Source of the DNA: Sulfitobacter sp.
Lineage (GTDB): Bacteria > Pseudomonadota > Alphaproteobacteria > Rhodobacterales > Rhodobacteraceae
Reading direction: 5' to 3'
Length of the DNA: 42,769 nt
NCBI GenBank assembly: GCA_024636445.1
Contig: JAGXHE010000052.1
Coordinates: forward strand, 1-42,769
The notes under the pieces: generated by a model
What the model was told of the DNA's origin: nothing
Seen by the model: only the letters and a program-made list of their open reading frames with translations
Databases searched by the model: none
Program-made: the position numbers and the translations under genes
In this document: in pieces, positions 26,548 to 34,977 of the stretch
Numbering within the stretch: the first letter of the stretch is position 1
Layout: each line of letters starts with the position of its first letter

Positions 26548-27504
26548 TCAGTAGAGGGCGACAGGGTTGATCATCGCCTGAACCGTACCGCGGATGCGGG
26601 CCTGACCCAGAACAAACATGAACTCGTTCACGCCATCATCCAGAATCGGGCCGGTGTTCATCGTCTCGAGGATGTAGATCCCGTTCTGTTTCAGCAAAAT
26701 GACGTGTCCGTAGAAGGTGCCGTCGCCTTCTACGGCGGGCACGGCCTCAAGCCCCCAGGTGTCGGCGCCCACGGCCATCGGGTCCAGCGAGGCGACGTAT
26801 TCCGCGCCTTCATTGGTCAGACCCGGTTCACCCGAAACCCAGGCGGTCGGGTCCTGCGTGAACATGCCTTCGGTCCAGCCGGTGTGGAACATCACGATAT
26901 CGCCGGGGTTCACGGTGACGTTCTGTGCCTCCATCGCGGCCTTGATGTCTTCCGAGCCAAAGCCCTGACCGGCTTCCATCACCTCGGTGCCGAAATGCTT
27001 GGCCATGTCCACGATCACCGCACGCGCGACCATGGGCGGCACGCCGTGGGTGCCCAGTTTGGTCAGCCCGGTGATGGCGCTGATCTCTTTTTCGTCCAGA
27101 CAGTTGTAGTAGAGACCGTCTTCGCCAAGGTGCCCCAACCCGTCGAGTTGCGAGCCGATGCCGATCCATGTGTAGAGGATATCGTCATTGTAGTTGCCCG
27201 GATAGCCAAAGGCTTCGAGCTTGGCGCCGCCCTGCTGGTTCGGCTGGACCACCTGCAGGCTAAGCGAGCGAGGTGCAAAGGCCGGGGTCTGGGCGTCGAT
27301 GGTGATGCCCAGCGGCATGGATTTGCCCTGCTTGATCAGCTTCGCCGCTTCCAGAGTGCGCTCGGGGCTCAGGTGGTTGGCAGAACCGATCGTATCCTCA
27401 GCGCCCCATTTGGACGGTTCGCAATCGGTGTGGGCTTCGGCAAATGCGGTCGTCGCCGTCAGCGCCAGTGCGGCCACAGCGGCAAGCGTGGTTTGAAAAG
27501 TCAT
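26548..27504 (-). CDS. Exported cyclase-family protein with variant metal motif
   Basis: 318 residues with a Sec-type signal peptide (TTLAAVAALALTATTAFA). The cyclase/kynurenine-formamidase family usually carries HxGTHxDxxxH; here the segment reads GIGSQLDGLGH, so two His are Gly and Gln while Asp and the last His remain. Later conserved parts include VVDMAKHFG and PGDIVMFHTGWTEG. Family members hydrolyse amides or lactones; this variant subgroup has no activity I can assign, and the periplasmic location is unlike KynB. GGGAGG precedes the start, and a hairpin overlaps that RBS. Confidence 0.82.
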   Translation of the reverse strand: MTFQTTLAAVAALALTATTAFAEAHTDCEPSKWGAEDTIGSANHLSPERTLEAAKLIKQGKSMPLGITIDAQTPAFAPRSLSLQVVQPNQQGGAKLEAFGYPGNYNDDILYTWIGIGSQLDGLGHLGEDGLYYNCLDEKEISAITGLTKLGTHGVPPMVARAVIVDMAKHFGTEVMEAGQGFGSEDIKAAMEAQNVTVNPGDIVMFHTGWTEGMFTQDPTAWVSGEPGLTNEGAEYVASLDPMAVGADTWGLEAVPAVEGDGTFYGHVILLKQNGIYILETMNTGPILDDGVNEFMFVLGQARIRGTVQAMINPVALY

Positions 27505-27513
27505 TATAGTTCC

Positions 27514-27550
27514 TCCCTAACACGTCACGGGAATCGTGTGACGCTAGGGA
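27514..27550 (-). promoter_or_regulatory. Hairpin overlapping the RBS of the cyclase gene
   Basis: Inverted repeat upstream of the cyclase ATG: outer arms TCCCTA 27514-27519 and TAGGGA 27545-27550, inner arms GTCAC 27524-27528 and GTGAC 27538-27542. On the reverse strand the outer 3' arm contains GGGA of the SD GGGAGG. It could mask translation, or it could be a protein-binding dyad. Confidence 0.4.
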
Positions 27551-27590
27551 AGTTTACCACAGGTTGAACGGTGCAGCAGGTAACGCGGCG

Positions 27591-28184
27591 TCAGAAGTCG
27601 AGGCCGCGTTGCGCCTTGATGCCGGATTTGAAGGGGTGTTTCACCTCGGTCATGTCGCTGACCAGATCGGCATAATCCATCAGTTCCTGCTTGGCATCGC
27701 GGCCTGTCAGGATCACGCTGGTGCGGTCGTCGCGCGCCTTCAGCCCGTCGATCACTGCGGTGACGTCCAGATAGTCATAGCGCAGGGCGATGTTGATTTC
27801 GTCCAGCAAGACCAGATCGTAGTCGCCCGACTGCATCATGTCGCAGGCCTTGGCGTAGGCGGCGGTGGCGGCGGCAATGTCGCGGTCGCGGTCCTGCGTA
27901 TCCCAGGTAAAGCCTTCGCCCATCGTGTGCCACGTCACTTCGGGCAGTTTCTTGAAAAACTGGCGTTCGCCAGTGATCCATTTGCCCTTGATGAACTGCA
28001 CAACGCCGACGGTCTTGCCCCAGCCCAAGGCACGGATGGCGACACCAAAGGCCGAGGACGATTTGCCCTTGCCGTTGCCGGTATGCACCAGGATCAGGCC
28101 GCGACCGGGGTCTTCGGTCTTGGCGATCTTCTCGCGGTGTTTACTTTGAACACCCTGCATCTTGGATTTGTGGTCGTCTGTCAT
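27591..28184 (-). CDS. cobO: Cob(I)yrinic acid a,c-diamide adenosyltransferase
   Basis: 197 residues. The P-loop is HTGNGKGKSSSAFG, followed by VGVVQFIKGKWITGERQFF and the Walker-B-like LVLLDEINIALRY. CobO transfers the adenosyl group of ATP to the cobalt of corrinoids in aerobic cobalamin synthesis, or in salvage as BtuR/CobA. No other cobalamin gene is in the window. It starts 3 bases after the stop of an EamA transporter gene, so both are probably one transcript. Confidence 0.94.
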   Translation of the reverse strand: MTDDHKSKMQGVQSKHREKIAKTEDPGRGLILVHTGNGKGKSSSAFGVAIRALGWGKTVGVVQFIKGKWITGERQFFKKLPEVTWHTMGEGFTWDTQDRDRDIAAATAAYAKACDMMQSGDYDLVLLDEINIALRYDYLDVTAVIDGLKARDDRTSVILTGRDAKQELMDYADLVSDMTEVKHPFKSGIKAQRGLDF

Positions 28185-28187
28185 GTT

Positions 28188-29129
28188 CTAGCCTTTCGGA
28201 TCGGTCACGGCGCGGACACGGCCACGCTCGAGACCCAGTTGACGTTCACGCCAGATGATCAGCACACCGCCGGTGACAACCAGCGCGGCACCGGCCACCG
28301 TGGACCATGTGGGTATTTCGCTGAAGATCACAAAGCCGATCACGGTGGCAAAGATCAACGAAGCATAATCAAAGGGCGCCAGCATCGACGCGGCACCAAA
28401 GCGAAAGGCGCTGGTCATCAGGATCTGGGCAACGCCGCCGATCATACCTGCACCGACCAGTAGTGCCACGTTCGAGGGCGAGGGCATCACCCAGCCAAAG
28501 GGCACCGTCAGCAGCGATAGAGCCGTGGCGGTGATCGAGAAATAGAACACGATGGCGGCGGTGTGTTCGGTCTGCACCAGACGGCGGATGTGAATCTGCA
28601 CAAGCCCGCGCAACACCGACGCGCCCAGTATCGCAAGCGCGCCCAGCGTCGTGGCCTGGCTCAGGTTGCCCGCCCCCAACGTCAGGTTTGGCCAGATCAT
28701 GATCAGCACGCCAACCAGCCCCAGACCGACGGCGGTCAGGCGGATGGCGCGCACTTTTTCGTTCAGCAGGAAGATCGCAAAAATCACCGTGAACATCGGG
28801 GTCGCATAGCCGATGGCTGTCGCTTCGGGCAGGGGCAGCAGGCCCAGACCCATGAATGTCAGCGTCATCGCGGCGGTGCCGAACAATCCGCGCCAGACAT
28901 GGCCCATTGGGTTTTTGGTGGACAGCCCATGCCGCAACTCGCCGGTCTGCCACAGCCAAGCCAGGATGACGGGAATGCAAAAGAACGACCGAAAAAAGAC
29001 CGCCTCGCCAGATGGCACCTCTTGCACCGCGATCTTGATCATCGCGGACATCGCGATGAACAGAAACACTGCCAGCAGCTTGAGCGCGACAGCTGTTCCG
29101 GGACGGTTTTCGGTCAGGGGCAACGGCAT
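28188..29129 (-). CDS. EamA/DMT-family transporter
   Basis: 313 residues with about ten membrane segments. The first EamA repeat contains VFFRSFFCIPVILAWLWQTG and LLPLPEATAIGYATPMFTVI; the second ends in VIFSEIPTWSTVAGAALVVT. It resembles the RhaT/S-adenosylmethionine-uptake branch of DMT proteins, but I cannot name a substrate. The 3-base gap to cobO suggests co-expression; a corrinoid-related role is only a guess from position. Confidence 0.87.
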   Translation of the reverse strand: MPLPLTENRPGTAVALKLLAVFLFIAMSAMIKIAVQEVPSGEAVFFRSFFCIPVILAWLWQTGELRHGLSTKNPMGHVWRGLFGTAAMTLTFMGLGLLPLPEATAIGYATPMFTVIFAIFLLNEKVRAIRLTAVGLGLVGVLIMIWPNLTLGAGNLSQATTLGALAILGASVLRGLVQIHIRRLVQTEHTAAIVFYFSITATALSLLTVPFGWVMPSPSNVALLVGAGMIGGVAQILMTSAFRFGAASMLAPFDYASLIFATVIGFVIFSEIPTWSTVAGAALVVTGGVLIIWRERQLGLERGRVRAVTDPKG

Positions 29130-29167
29130 GCGTCACCCTTGATCCGTCAGCCGCCGACTTGCAAGCG

Positions 29168-29545
29168 TCAGTTTATCTTTGCGATTGCCAATGGGGTGCC
29201 GTCCGCAGGGTTCCAGATCCAGACCTCGTCATAGTCCGAAACATTGAAGGAACTGCCAGCGGAATAGTCCTGAGACCCTTCGGCAGATTGCAGTGCGCCC
29301 ATATCTGTTCCGGCGTCGAAACTGCCGTTCCGGCCCAGACCCACATGCGCGCCCTCGGCGCCTTCCAATTTGAAATCGCGCATCAGCGACACGCCTGCGC
29401 CTGTCACGACAACAACGCCGCTGGCGCTGACGCCATTTTGGCCCTGAAACATACCTTCACGCCCTGGCCTGTCCTGCGCAAAGGCAGGCAGCGCGGGCAG
29501 CAAGGCGCAAACAAAAAGTGTGGTGGTGATAAGACGACTGTTCAT
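29168..29545 (-). CDS. Exported DM13-domain protein lacking the conserved Cys
   Basis: 125 residues from ATG 29545 with AAGGA upstream. A signal peptide (TTTLFVCALLPALPAFA) leads to one small beta domain: SGVVVVTGAGVSLMRDFKLE, HVGLGRNGSF, then the end YDEVWIWNPADGTPLAIAKI. The pattern fits the DM13 domain, thought to be redox-active through a nearly invariant Cys after the Trp near its C-terminus. Here the position reads WN. So it is probably a non-redox member in the periplasm. A possible promoter (TTGGAT, 18 bases, CATAAT) lies upstream. It is in line with aroC but separated by 113 bases. Confidence 0.68.
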   Translation of the reverse strand: MNSRLITTTLFVCALLPALPAFAQDRPGREGMFQGQNGVSASGVVVVTGAGVSLMRDFKLEGAEGAHVGLGRNGSFDAGTDMGALQSAEGSQDYSAGSSFNVSDYDEVWIWNPADGTPLAIAKIN

Positions 29546-29658
29546 GATGCATCCTTTCGACACATCGTATTATGTAATGCGTCACGCACGGAATCCAAAT
29601 ATCGGCGCGCAGTTCCCTCTCGCTGTGACATTTTAGTCGACGCTGTCAGCCGAAGTGC

Positions 29659-30774
29659 TTAGCCAATCTGGCCACGAGTCTCGCCGATCTGCCCGCCGAC
29701 CTGACCACGGTGCAGCAGCATGTGGTCGAGTATCACGCAGGCCATCATCGCCTCGCCCACCGGAACGGCGCGAATGCCGACGCAGGGGTCGTGACGGCCC
29801 TTGGTGATGATATCGGTCTCGGCACCCGCCTTGGTGATGGTCTTGCGGGTTTTCAGGATCGACGAAGTGGGTTTCACCGCAAAGCGAACGACGATGTCCT
29901 GTCCGGTGCTGATACCGCCCAGAATACCGCCCGCATGGTTGCTGGAGTAGGACGGCTTGCCATCGTTGCCCATAAAGATCTCGTCGGCGTTCAACTCGCC
30001 CGTCAGCATCGCGGCAGACATGCCCTCACCGATTTCCACGCCCTTGACGGCGTTGATCGACATCATCGCGGCAGCCAGGTCGGTATCCAGCTTGCCGTAA
30101 ACCGGCGCGCCGAGGCCCGCAGGAACACCGCGTGCCACGACTTCGATTATGGCACCCACGCTGCTGCCGGACTTGCGCAGATCGTCAAGGTAATCGGCCC
30201 AGTCGCTGGCGGCCTGGGCATCGGGGGACCAAAACGGGTTTTGCTCGATCTGATCCCAGTCGAAACGGCTGCGGTCGATCTCGTGGGCGCCCATGCGGGT
30301 CATGTATCCGGTGATCTGCACCTTGGGGGCCAGCGCCCGGATCGCCTCGCGGGCCAGACCGCCCGCCGCGACGCGCGATGCGGTTTCGCGGGCCGACGAC
30401 CGGCCACCGCCGCGATAGTCGCGTATCCCGTATTTCTGCCAATAGGTGATATCGGCATGACCGGGGCGGAACTTTTCCATGATGTCGCCATAGTCCTTAG
30501 ACCGCTGGTCGGTGTTCTCGATCATCAGCTGGACGGGCGTGCCTGTGGTCTGGCCTTCGAACACGCCGGACAGGATACGCACTGCGTCGGCCTCGCGGCG
30601 CTGGGTGGTGTATTTGTTCTGGCCCGGTTTGCGGCGGTCCAGCCAGTGCTGGATCATCGCCTCGTCCACCGGCACGCCGGGAGGGCAGCCGTCGACAGTC
30701 GCACCCAAGGCAGGTCCATGGCTTTCGCCCCATGTGGTGACGCGGAAGAGGTGGCCAAAGCTGTTGATCGACAT
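29659..30774 (-). CDS. aroC: Chorismate synthase
   Basis: 371 residues from ATG 30774 with AAGGAG upstream. Signature segments are present: [19 protein letters not shown] near the N-terminus, [16 protein letters not shown] in the middle and [20 protein letters not shown] later. It turns EPSP into chorismate with reduced FMN, the last step of the shikimate pathway. The C-terminus has an unusual Gly-Gln-rich repeat tail ([17 protein letters not shown]), probably not part of the fold. It is divergent from the thiamine operon. Confidence 0.96.
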   Translation of the reverse strand: MSINSFGHLFRVTTWGESHGPALGATVDGCPPGVPVDEAMIQHWLDRRKPGQNKYTTQRREADAVRILSGVFEGQTTGTPVQLMIENTDQRSKDYGDIMEKFRPGHADITYWQKYGIRDYRGGGRSSARETASRVAAGGLAREAIRALAPKVQITGYMTRMGAHEIDRSRFDWDQIEQNPFWSPDAQAASDWADYLDDLRKSGSSVGAIIEVVARGVPAGLGAPVYGKLDTDLAAAMMSINAVKGVEIGEGMSAAMLTGELNADEIFMGNDGKPSYSSNHAGGILGGISTGQDIVVRFAVKPTSSILKTRKTITKAGAETDIITKGRHDPCVGIRAVPVGEAMMACVILDHMLLHRGQVGGQIGETRGQIG

Positions 30775-30910
30775 CGCGGTCTCCTTTGGCCCAAGGCCAT
30801 AGCGGGCCGGACGCATCGGCTCAAGGGTCATTGGCGCAGGTGGGGGCAGGTGGTGGGTGTGCGATCTGATTTCGACTTGCCTCTGCACGCGGCACGCCCT
30901 AGCTGTTGTG

Positions 30911-30997
30911 TCACCTCGGGGAGCCATAGCGGCTGAGATGCGAATGATCGCGGACCCGTTGAACCTGAACCGGTTAACACCGGCGGAGGGAAGGTCT
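30911..30997 (+). ncRNA. TPP riboswitch (thi-box)
   Basis: Conserved thi-box blocks occur in order: CGGGGAGCC, GGCTGAGATG, GACCCGTTGAACCTGA, then CCGGTTAACACCGGCGGAGG and GGAAGGT. The closing P1 helix is ACCT 30913-30916 with AGGT 30992-30995. It precedes thiBPQ in the sense orientation, so thiamine diphosphate should lower expression of thiamine uptake. A weak promoter candidate (TTGCCT, 17 bases, TAGCTG) lies at 30877-30905. Confidence 0.95.
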
Positions 30998-31004
30998 GGA
31001 CATC

Positions 31005-31040
31005 TCTCCAAGCTTTGCCCTTTCGCCAGCAAATTGGAGA
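31005..31040 (+). promoter_or_regulatory. SD-masking hairpin downstream of the TPP aptamer
   Basis: TCTCCAA at 31005-31011 is the exact reverse complement of TTGGAGA at 31034-31040. The latter contains the thiB Shine-Dalgarno GGAG, 6 bases before ATG 31046. This is the probable expression platform, acting on translation. No T-run is present. Confidence 0.65.
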
Positions 31041-31045
31041 TTGCC

Positions 31046-32032
31046 ATGAAGCCGATCCATCTTGCAGCGGGAGTTCTTGCAGCAACCGTTGCCACGACAG
31101 CACAGGCTCAAACGCCTGTCCTGACCGTCTATACCTACGATAGCTTTGTTTCCGACTGGGGCCCCGGCCCGGTGATCGAGAAAGCCTTTGAAGAGGTCTG
31201 CGCCTGCGATCTGCAATTCGTCGGCACCGGCGATGGCGCAGCACTGCTGGCGCGGATCAAGCTGGAAGGCGCACGCTCGGATGCTGATGTGGTGCTGGGG
31301 TTGGACACCAACCTGACCGCTGCCGCCACCGAGACGGGCCTGTTCGCGCCACATTCCGTCGATGTCGCCTATGACGTGCCGATGGAATGGAGCGATCCGA
31401 ACTTTGTGCCCTTCGACTGGGGCTATTTCGCCTTCGTCTACAACGACGGGATCGAGCCGCCCGCCAACTTTCGCGATCTGGCCGACAGCGATCTGACGAT
31501 CGTGATCCAGGATCCGCGTTCGTCCACGCCCGGTCTGGGCCTGCTGATGTGGGTCAAGGCAGCCTACGGCGACGAGGCACCGATGATCTGGGCCGATCTG
31601 GCCGACAATATCGTGACGGTCACCAAGGGCTGGACGGAATCCTACGGTCTGTTTCTGGAAGGCGAGGCCGATATGGCGCTGTCCTACACCACATCGCCCG
31701 CCTATCACCTGATCGCGGAAGAGGATGCCACGAAGAAGGCAGCCGCTTTCGACGAAGGGCACTATCTGCAAGTCGAAGTCGCGGGCAAGCTTGCGGCAAG
31801 CGACCAGCCCGAGCTGGCGGACAGGTTCCTTGAATTCATGGTGTCCGATGCGTTCCAGTCGGCCATTCCCACGACCAACTGGATGTATCCGGCCGTGACG
31901 CCGAAGGACGGCTTGCCCGAAGGGTTCGACACCTTGATCACACCTGAGACGGCGCTACTGATCCCGGCCGAGGATGCGCCCGCCCTGCGCGATGAAGCGT
32001 TGCAGGAATGGCTGCAAGCCCTCTCCAGATAA
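31046..32032 (+). CDS. thiB: Thiamine ABC transporter substrate-binding protein
   Basis: 328 residues from ATG 31046. A signal peptide ([21 protein letters not shown]) leads to a periplasmic binding protein: [20 protein letters not shown], then [35 protein letters not shown] and [12 protein letters not shown], all typical of ThiB. It captures thiamine and its phosphates in the periplasm for ThiP/ThiQ. The TPP riboswitch upstream confirms the pathway. The last 25 bases overlap thiP. Confidence 0.95.
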   Translation: MKPIHLAAGVLAATVATTAQAQTPVLTVYTYDSFVSDWGPGPVIEKAFEEVCACDLQFVGTGDGAALLARIKLEGARSDADVVLGLDTNLTAAATETGLFAPHSVDVAYDVPMEWSDPNFVPFDWGYFAFVYNDGIEPPANFRDLADSDLTIVIQDPRSSTPGLGLLMWVKAAYGDEAPMIWADLADNIVTVTKGWTESYGLFLEGEADMALSYTTSPAYHLIAEEDATKKAAAFDEGHYLQVEVAGKLAASDQPELADRFLEFMVSDAFQSAIPTTNWMYPAVTPKDGLPEGFDTLITPETALLIPAEDAPALRDEALQEWLQALSR

Positions 32033-33567
32033 GCCGTGCTGGCGGTATCGGTGCCGCGACATTGGTCGTGGCGCTGATCGCTGCGGCGCTGGGCGCTGTG
32101 GCGTGGCGGGCCGAGGGGGAATTCTCCCTCGGGCCCGCCGATTGGGCTGCGGTGCGCTTTACCCTGTGGCAGGCGTTTCTGTCGGCGGTGATCTCGGTGG
32201 CACTTGCGGTGCCTGTTGCCCGTGCGCTGGCGCGGCGACGGTTTGTCGGGCGCAACGTGCTGATCGCACTGTTGGGTGCGCCGTTCATCCTGCCGGTGAT
32301 CGTCGCGGTTCTGGGCATTCTCGCGGTCTTCGGGCGCGGTGGTTGGGTCAATCAGCTGCTGGGGCTTTGGGGGATCGCGCCGCTGTCAATCTACGGTCTT
32401 GGCGGTGTGCTGCTGGCGCATGTGTTTTTCAATCTGCCGCTGGCGACGCGTCTGATCCTGCAAGGCTGGCAAAGTATTCCGGCAGAGCGTTTCCGTCTGG
32501 CAGCACAACTGGGTCTTGGCCCGCGCACTGTGTTTCAGGTGCTGGAATGGCCGGTGCTGATCCGCGTGGTGCCGGGGGCGCTGGCGCTAATTTTCGTGAT
32601 CTGTCTGGCCAGTTTCGCCGTGGCGCTGACGCTGGGCGGCGGGCCACGGGCCACCACGATCGAGCTTGCGATCTATCAGGCGTTTTTGTTCGATTTCGAT
32701 CTGGGCCGCGCGGCGGTGCTGTCGCTGATGCAGCTGGGCATGGCGGGCGGCGCTGCGGTGCTGGCGCTTTGGCTGGTGCCGCAGGTGTCGCTGACCGGCG
32801 GCATGGGCCGGTCGGTGCGCCGTTGGGACGCGCCAAAGGGGGCTTTGCGGTGGCTGGATGCCGCGCTGATCGGGCTGGCGGCAGGGTTCCTGCTGGTGCC
32901 TTTGGCATCGGTCGTCTTGTCCGGCCTGCCGGGCATCGCAGCGCTGCCTGCTGGTGTGTTTCGTGCGGCATGGTCGTCAGTCTGGGTCTCTGGCTTGAGC
33001 GTCTGCGTGCTGCTGGCGCTGGCCCTGCCGATGGCGGGCTGGATCGGCACCAGCCGCCACGGCGGGATCGAGGCGGCGGGGCTGCTGGGCTTTGCCGCGT
33101 CGCCGCTGATGATCGGGACTGGGTGGTTCATCCTGATCTATCCCTTTGCAGCACCTTCGTCGCTGGCTTTGCCGGTGACGGCTTTGGTCAACGCGCTGAT
33201 GGCGCTGCCCTTTGCGCTGCGCATTCTGGTGCCGGGGATGCGCGATGTGGTCGCGGCCCAAGGGCGGTTGAGTGCGGCGCTGGGGCTGCGCGGCTGGCGG
33301 CTGTGGCTCTGGGTGATTCTGCCGGGGGTGCGCCCGCAGATAGGCTTTGCCGCAGGGCTCGCGGCGGCCCTTTCGATGGGCGATCTGGGCGTGATCGCGC
33401 TGTTTGCCGATCAGGATCATGCCACGTTGCCCTTGCAGATGTACCGCCTGATGGGTGCCTATCAGATGGAGGCGGCGGCAGGGGCGGCGCTGTTGTTGAT
33501 CATCCTCGCCTTCGGGGCGTTCTGGATGTGCGATGCTTGGGGGCGACGTGGTGCTGTATCTGAATGA
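32008..33567 (+). CDS. thiP: Thiamine ABC transporter permease
   Basis: 519 residues, two fused BPD-type permease halves with about twelve membrane segments. The EAA-type loops that contact the ATPase read AERFRLAAQLGLGPRTVFQV and LSAALGLRGWRLWLWVILPG. E. coli ThiP has 536 residues, so the length fits. The start overlaps thiB by 25 bases and the end overlaps thiQ by 35, so the three should be translationally coupled. Confidence 0.94.
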   Translation: MAASPLQISRAGGIGAATLVVALIAAALGAVAWRAEGEFSLGPADWAAVRFTLWQAFLSAVISVALAVPVARALARRRFVGRNVLIALLGAPFILPVIVAVLGILAVFGRGGWVNQLLGLWGIAPLSIYGLGGVLLAHVFFNLPLATRLILQGWQSIPAERFRLAAQLGLGPRTVFQVLEWPVLIRVVPGALALIFVICLASFAVALTLGGGPRATTIELAIYQAFLFDFDLGRAAVLSLMQLGMAGGAAVLALWLVPQVSLTGGMGRSVRRWDAPKGALRWLDAALIGLAAGFLLVPLASVVLSGLPGIAALPAGVFRAAWSSVWVSGLSVCVLLALALPMAGWIGTSRHGGIEAAGLLGFAASPLMIGTGWFILIYPFAAPSSLALPVTALVNALMALPFALRILVPGMRDVVAAQGRLSAALGLRGWRLWLWVILPGVRPQIGFAAGLAAALSMGDLGVIALFADQDHATLPLQMYRLMGAYQMEAAAGAALLLIILAFGAFWMCDAWGRRGAVSE

Positions 33568-34243
33568 TGTGCTGATCGAACTGGGCGATTTCAGCCTGCG
33601 CGCCGACCTGTCGGTGCCTGCGGGGCGCAAGGTGGCGATCATCGGGCCTTCGGGTGCGGGTAAATCCACTTTGGTGGGGGCGGTGGCGGGTTTCGTGCCG
33701 ATGTCCAAAGGCACAGTGACGATCAACGGTCGCGACATCACCCATGCGGCTCCCGATCAGCGCGGCATGGCGATGTTGTTTCAGGACGGCAACCTGTTTC
33801 CGCATCTGACAGCGGCGCAGAACGTCGGCTTGGGCCTGCGCCCCGCGCTGCGGCTGACTGCGGACGAGAAGCGCCAGGTGCGCGAAGCGCTGGCGCGGGT
33901 CGGTCTGGCCGGGTTCGAGGATCGCACGCCCGCCAACCTGTCCGGCGGTCAGCAAAGCCGCGCGGCGCTGGCGCGGATGCTGGTGCAGGGCAAGCCGCTG
34001 ATGTTGCTGGACGAACCCTTCGCCGCACTCGGCCCTGCGCTGCGCGATGAAATGCTGGATCTGGTTGCCACTGTCGCGGCAGATACGGGTGCGGCGGTGC
34101 TGATGGTCACCCATGCGCCGCAGGATGTGCGCCGCTTTGCCGACGACGTGATCTTTGTCGAGGGCGGTGTGGCCCATGCGCCGCAGGCGGCAGGTGCCCT
34201 GATGGACAACCCGCCGCCCGCTTTGAAGACCTATCTGGGCTAG
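33533..34243 (+). CDS. thiQ: Thiamine ABC transporter ATP-binding protein
   Basis: 236 residues from ATG 33533; GTG 33548 is a shorter alternative. Walker A is GPSGAGKSTL, the Q-loop LFQDGNLFPHLTA, the signature LSGGQQSRAALARM, Walker B LMLLDEPFAALGP and the switch His in MVTHAPQD. It powers thiamine import with ThiB and ThiP. Its TAG is inside the tetramer CTAG (34240-34243) that also contains the stop of the convergent ribH. Confidence 0.94.
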   Translation: MLGGDVVLYLNDVLIELGDFSLRADLSVPAGRKVAIIGPSGAGKSTLVGAVAGFVPMSKGTVTINGRDITHAAPDQRGMAMLFQDGNLFPHLTAAQNVGLGLRPALRLTADEKRQVREALARVGLAGFEDRTPANLSGGQQSRAALARMLVQGKPLMLLDEPFAALGPALRDEMLDLVATVAADTGAAVLMVTHAPQDVRRFADDVIFVEGGVAHAPQAAGALMDNPPPALKTYLG

Positions 34244-34686
34244 GCTGCCGCAGCAGTCCGCAGACTGCCCCGTGCCTTGAGAATGCCCAGTGCCGCATGT
34301 GCAGCCTCGCGCCCCTTGATCACGAAGTGGTCGGAATAGATCGCCAAATGGTGATCGGTCTCCTGAAAATGGTGGGGCGTCAGCGAGACCGAAAGCACCG
34401 GAACCCCGGTGTCCATCCCTGCGCGCATCAAACCGTCAACCACGGCGCTGGCGACGAAATCGTGGCGATAGATACCGCCATCCACCACCAGCGCTGCGCA
34501 AACCACGGCGTCATAGCGCCCGGTCGCAGCCAGATCGCGCGCCATCAGCGGCATCTCGAAAGCGCCCGGCACGTCAACCACGGCGATCTGGGCGCGGGGG
34601 ATGATTTCCGAAAATCCGTCCAGCGCACGGTCGACGATATCGGCGTGCCAACGGGCCTGAACATAAGCAATGCGGGTGTGTGTCAT
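34240..34686 (-). CDS. ribH: 6,7-dimethyl-8-ribityllumazine synthase, type II (RibH2-like)
   Basis: 148 residues from ATG 34686 with AGGAG upstream. Substrate-binding and catalytic segments: VDVPGAFEMPLMARDL, VVDGGIYRHDFVASAV with the catalytic His, and SLTPHHFQETDHHLAIYSDH. The TPHHFQE form and loss of the GTTxH-type loop recall Brucella RibH2, the decameric type II enzyme. It condenses the dihydroxybutanone phosphate with the pyrimidine to give the riboflavin precursor lumazine. It is under an FMN riboswitch and has no other rib gene next to it. A second, housekeeping ribH may exist elsewhere. Confidence 0.9.
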   Translation of the reverse strand: MTHTRIAYVQARWHADIVDRALDGFSEIIPRAQIAVVDVPGAFEMPLMARDLAATGRYDAVVCAALVVDGGIYRHDFVASAVVDGLMRAGMDTGVPVLSVSLTPHHFQETDHHLAIYSDHFVIKGREAAHAALGILKARGSLRTAAAA

Positions 34687-34688
34687 AG

Positions 34689-34732
34689 TGTAATCTCCTA
34701 TCGCAACAGACACGTCACCCAAGGCGATTACA
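34689..34732 (-). promoter_or_regulatory. Paired arms enclosing the ribH SD
   Basis: On the reverse strand TGTAATC (34732-34726) pairs exactly with GATTACA (34695-34689), and the SD AGGAG (34699-34695) sits at the end of the second arm. GCGAT next to the SD can also pair with ATCGC of the first arm. This is the likely translational switch below the FMN aptamer. Confidence 0.6.
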
Positions 34733-34764
34733 TGCCAAAACCCCGCCCCGACGGCGTGGATATG

Positions 34765-34912
34765 GCACATTCTCTTTCATCCGGACTATGACCGTCGGCT
34801 CCGGCATCTCACCGGATCTGCTGACACGCCTGCCAAAACAGACGCCGCTCGCGGGCTCGCGGGTCATGCCCGCATACCGCCGGTGGGGAATTTCGCCCCG
34901 CCCTGAGAACAG
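34765..34912 (-). ncRNA. FMN riboswitch (RFN element)
   Basis: On the reverse strand the RFN blocks follow in order: TCTCAGGGCGGGG, GAAATTCCCCACCGGCGGTA, GCCCGCGAGCG, GTCAGCAGATCCGGTGAGA, GCCGGAGCCGACGGTCATAG and TCCGGATGAAAGAGAATG. The six-helix FMN aptamer is complete. It precedes ribH by about 80 bases and should repress it when FMN is plentiful. Confidence 0.96.
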
Positions 34913-34977
34913 GCGCAGATTGTCAAATGCGGTCAAAGCCTGCAATAGAAACCGTAGCTGTTGAACGGGACGTCATA

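Noticed and set aside
31974-33563. A 529-codon forward frame overlapping thiP
   Set aside because: It is an out-of-frame reading of thiP, rich in Arg, Gly and Cys, without membrane or ABC features.
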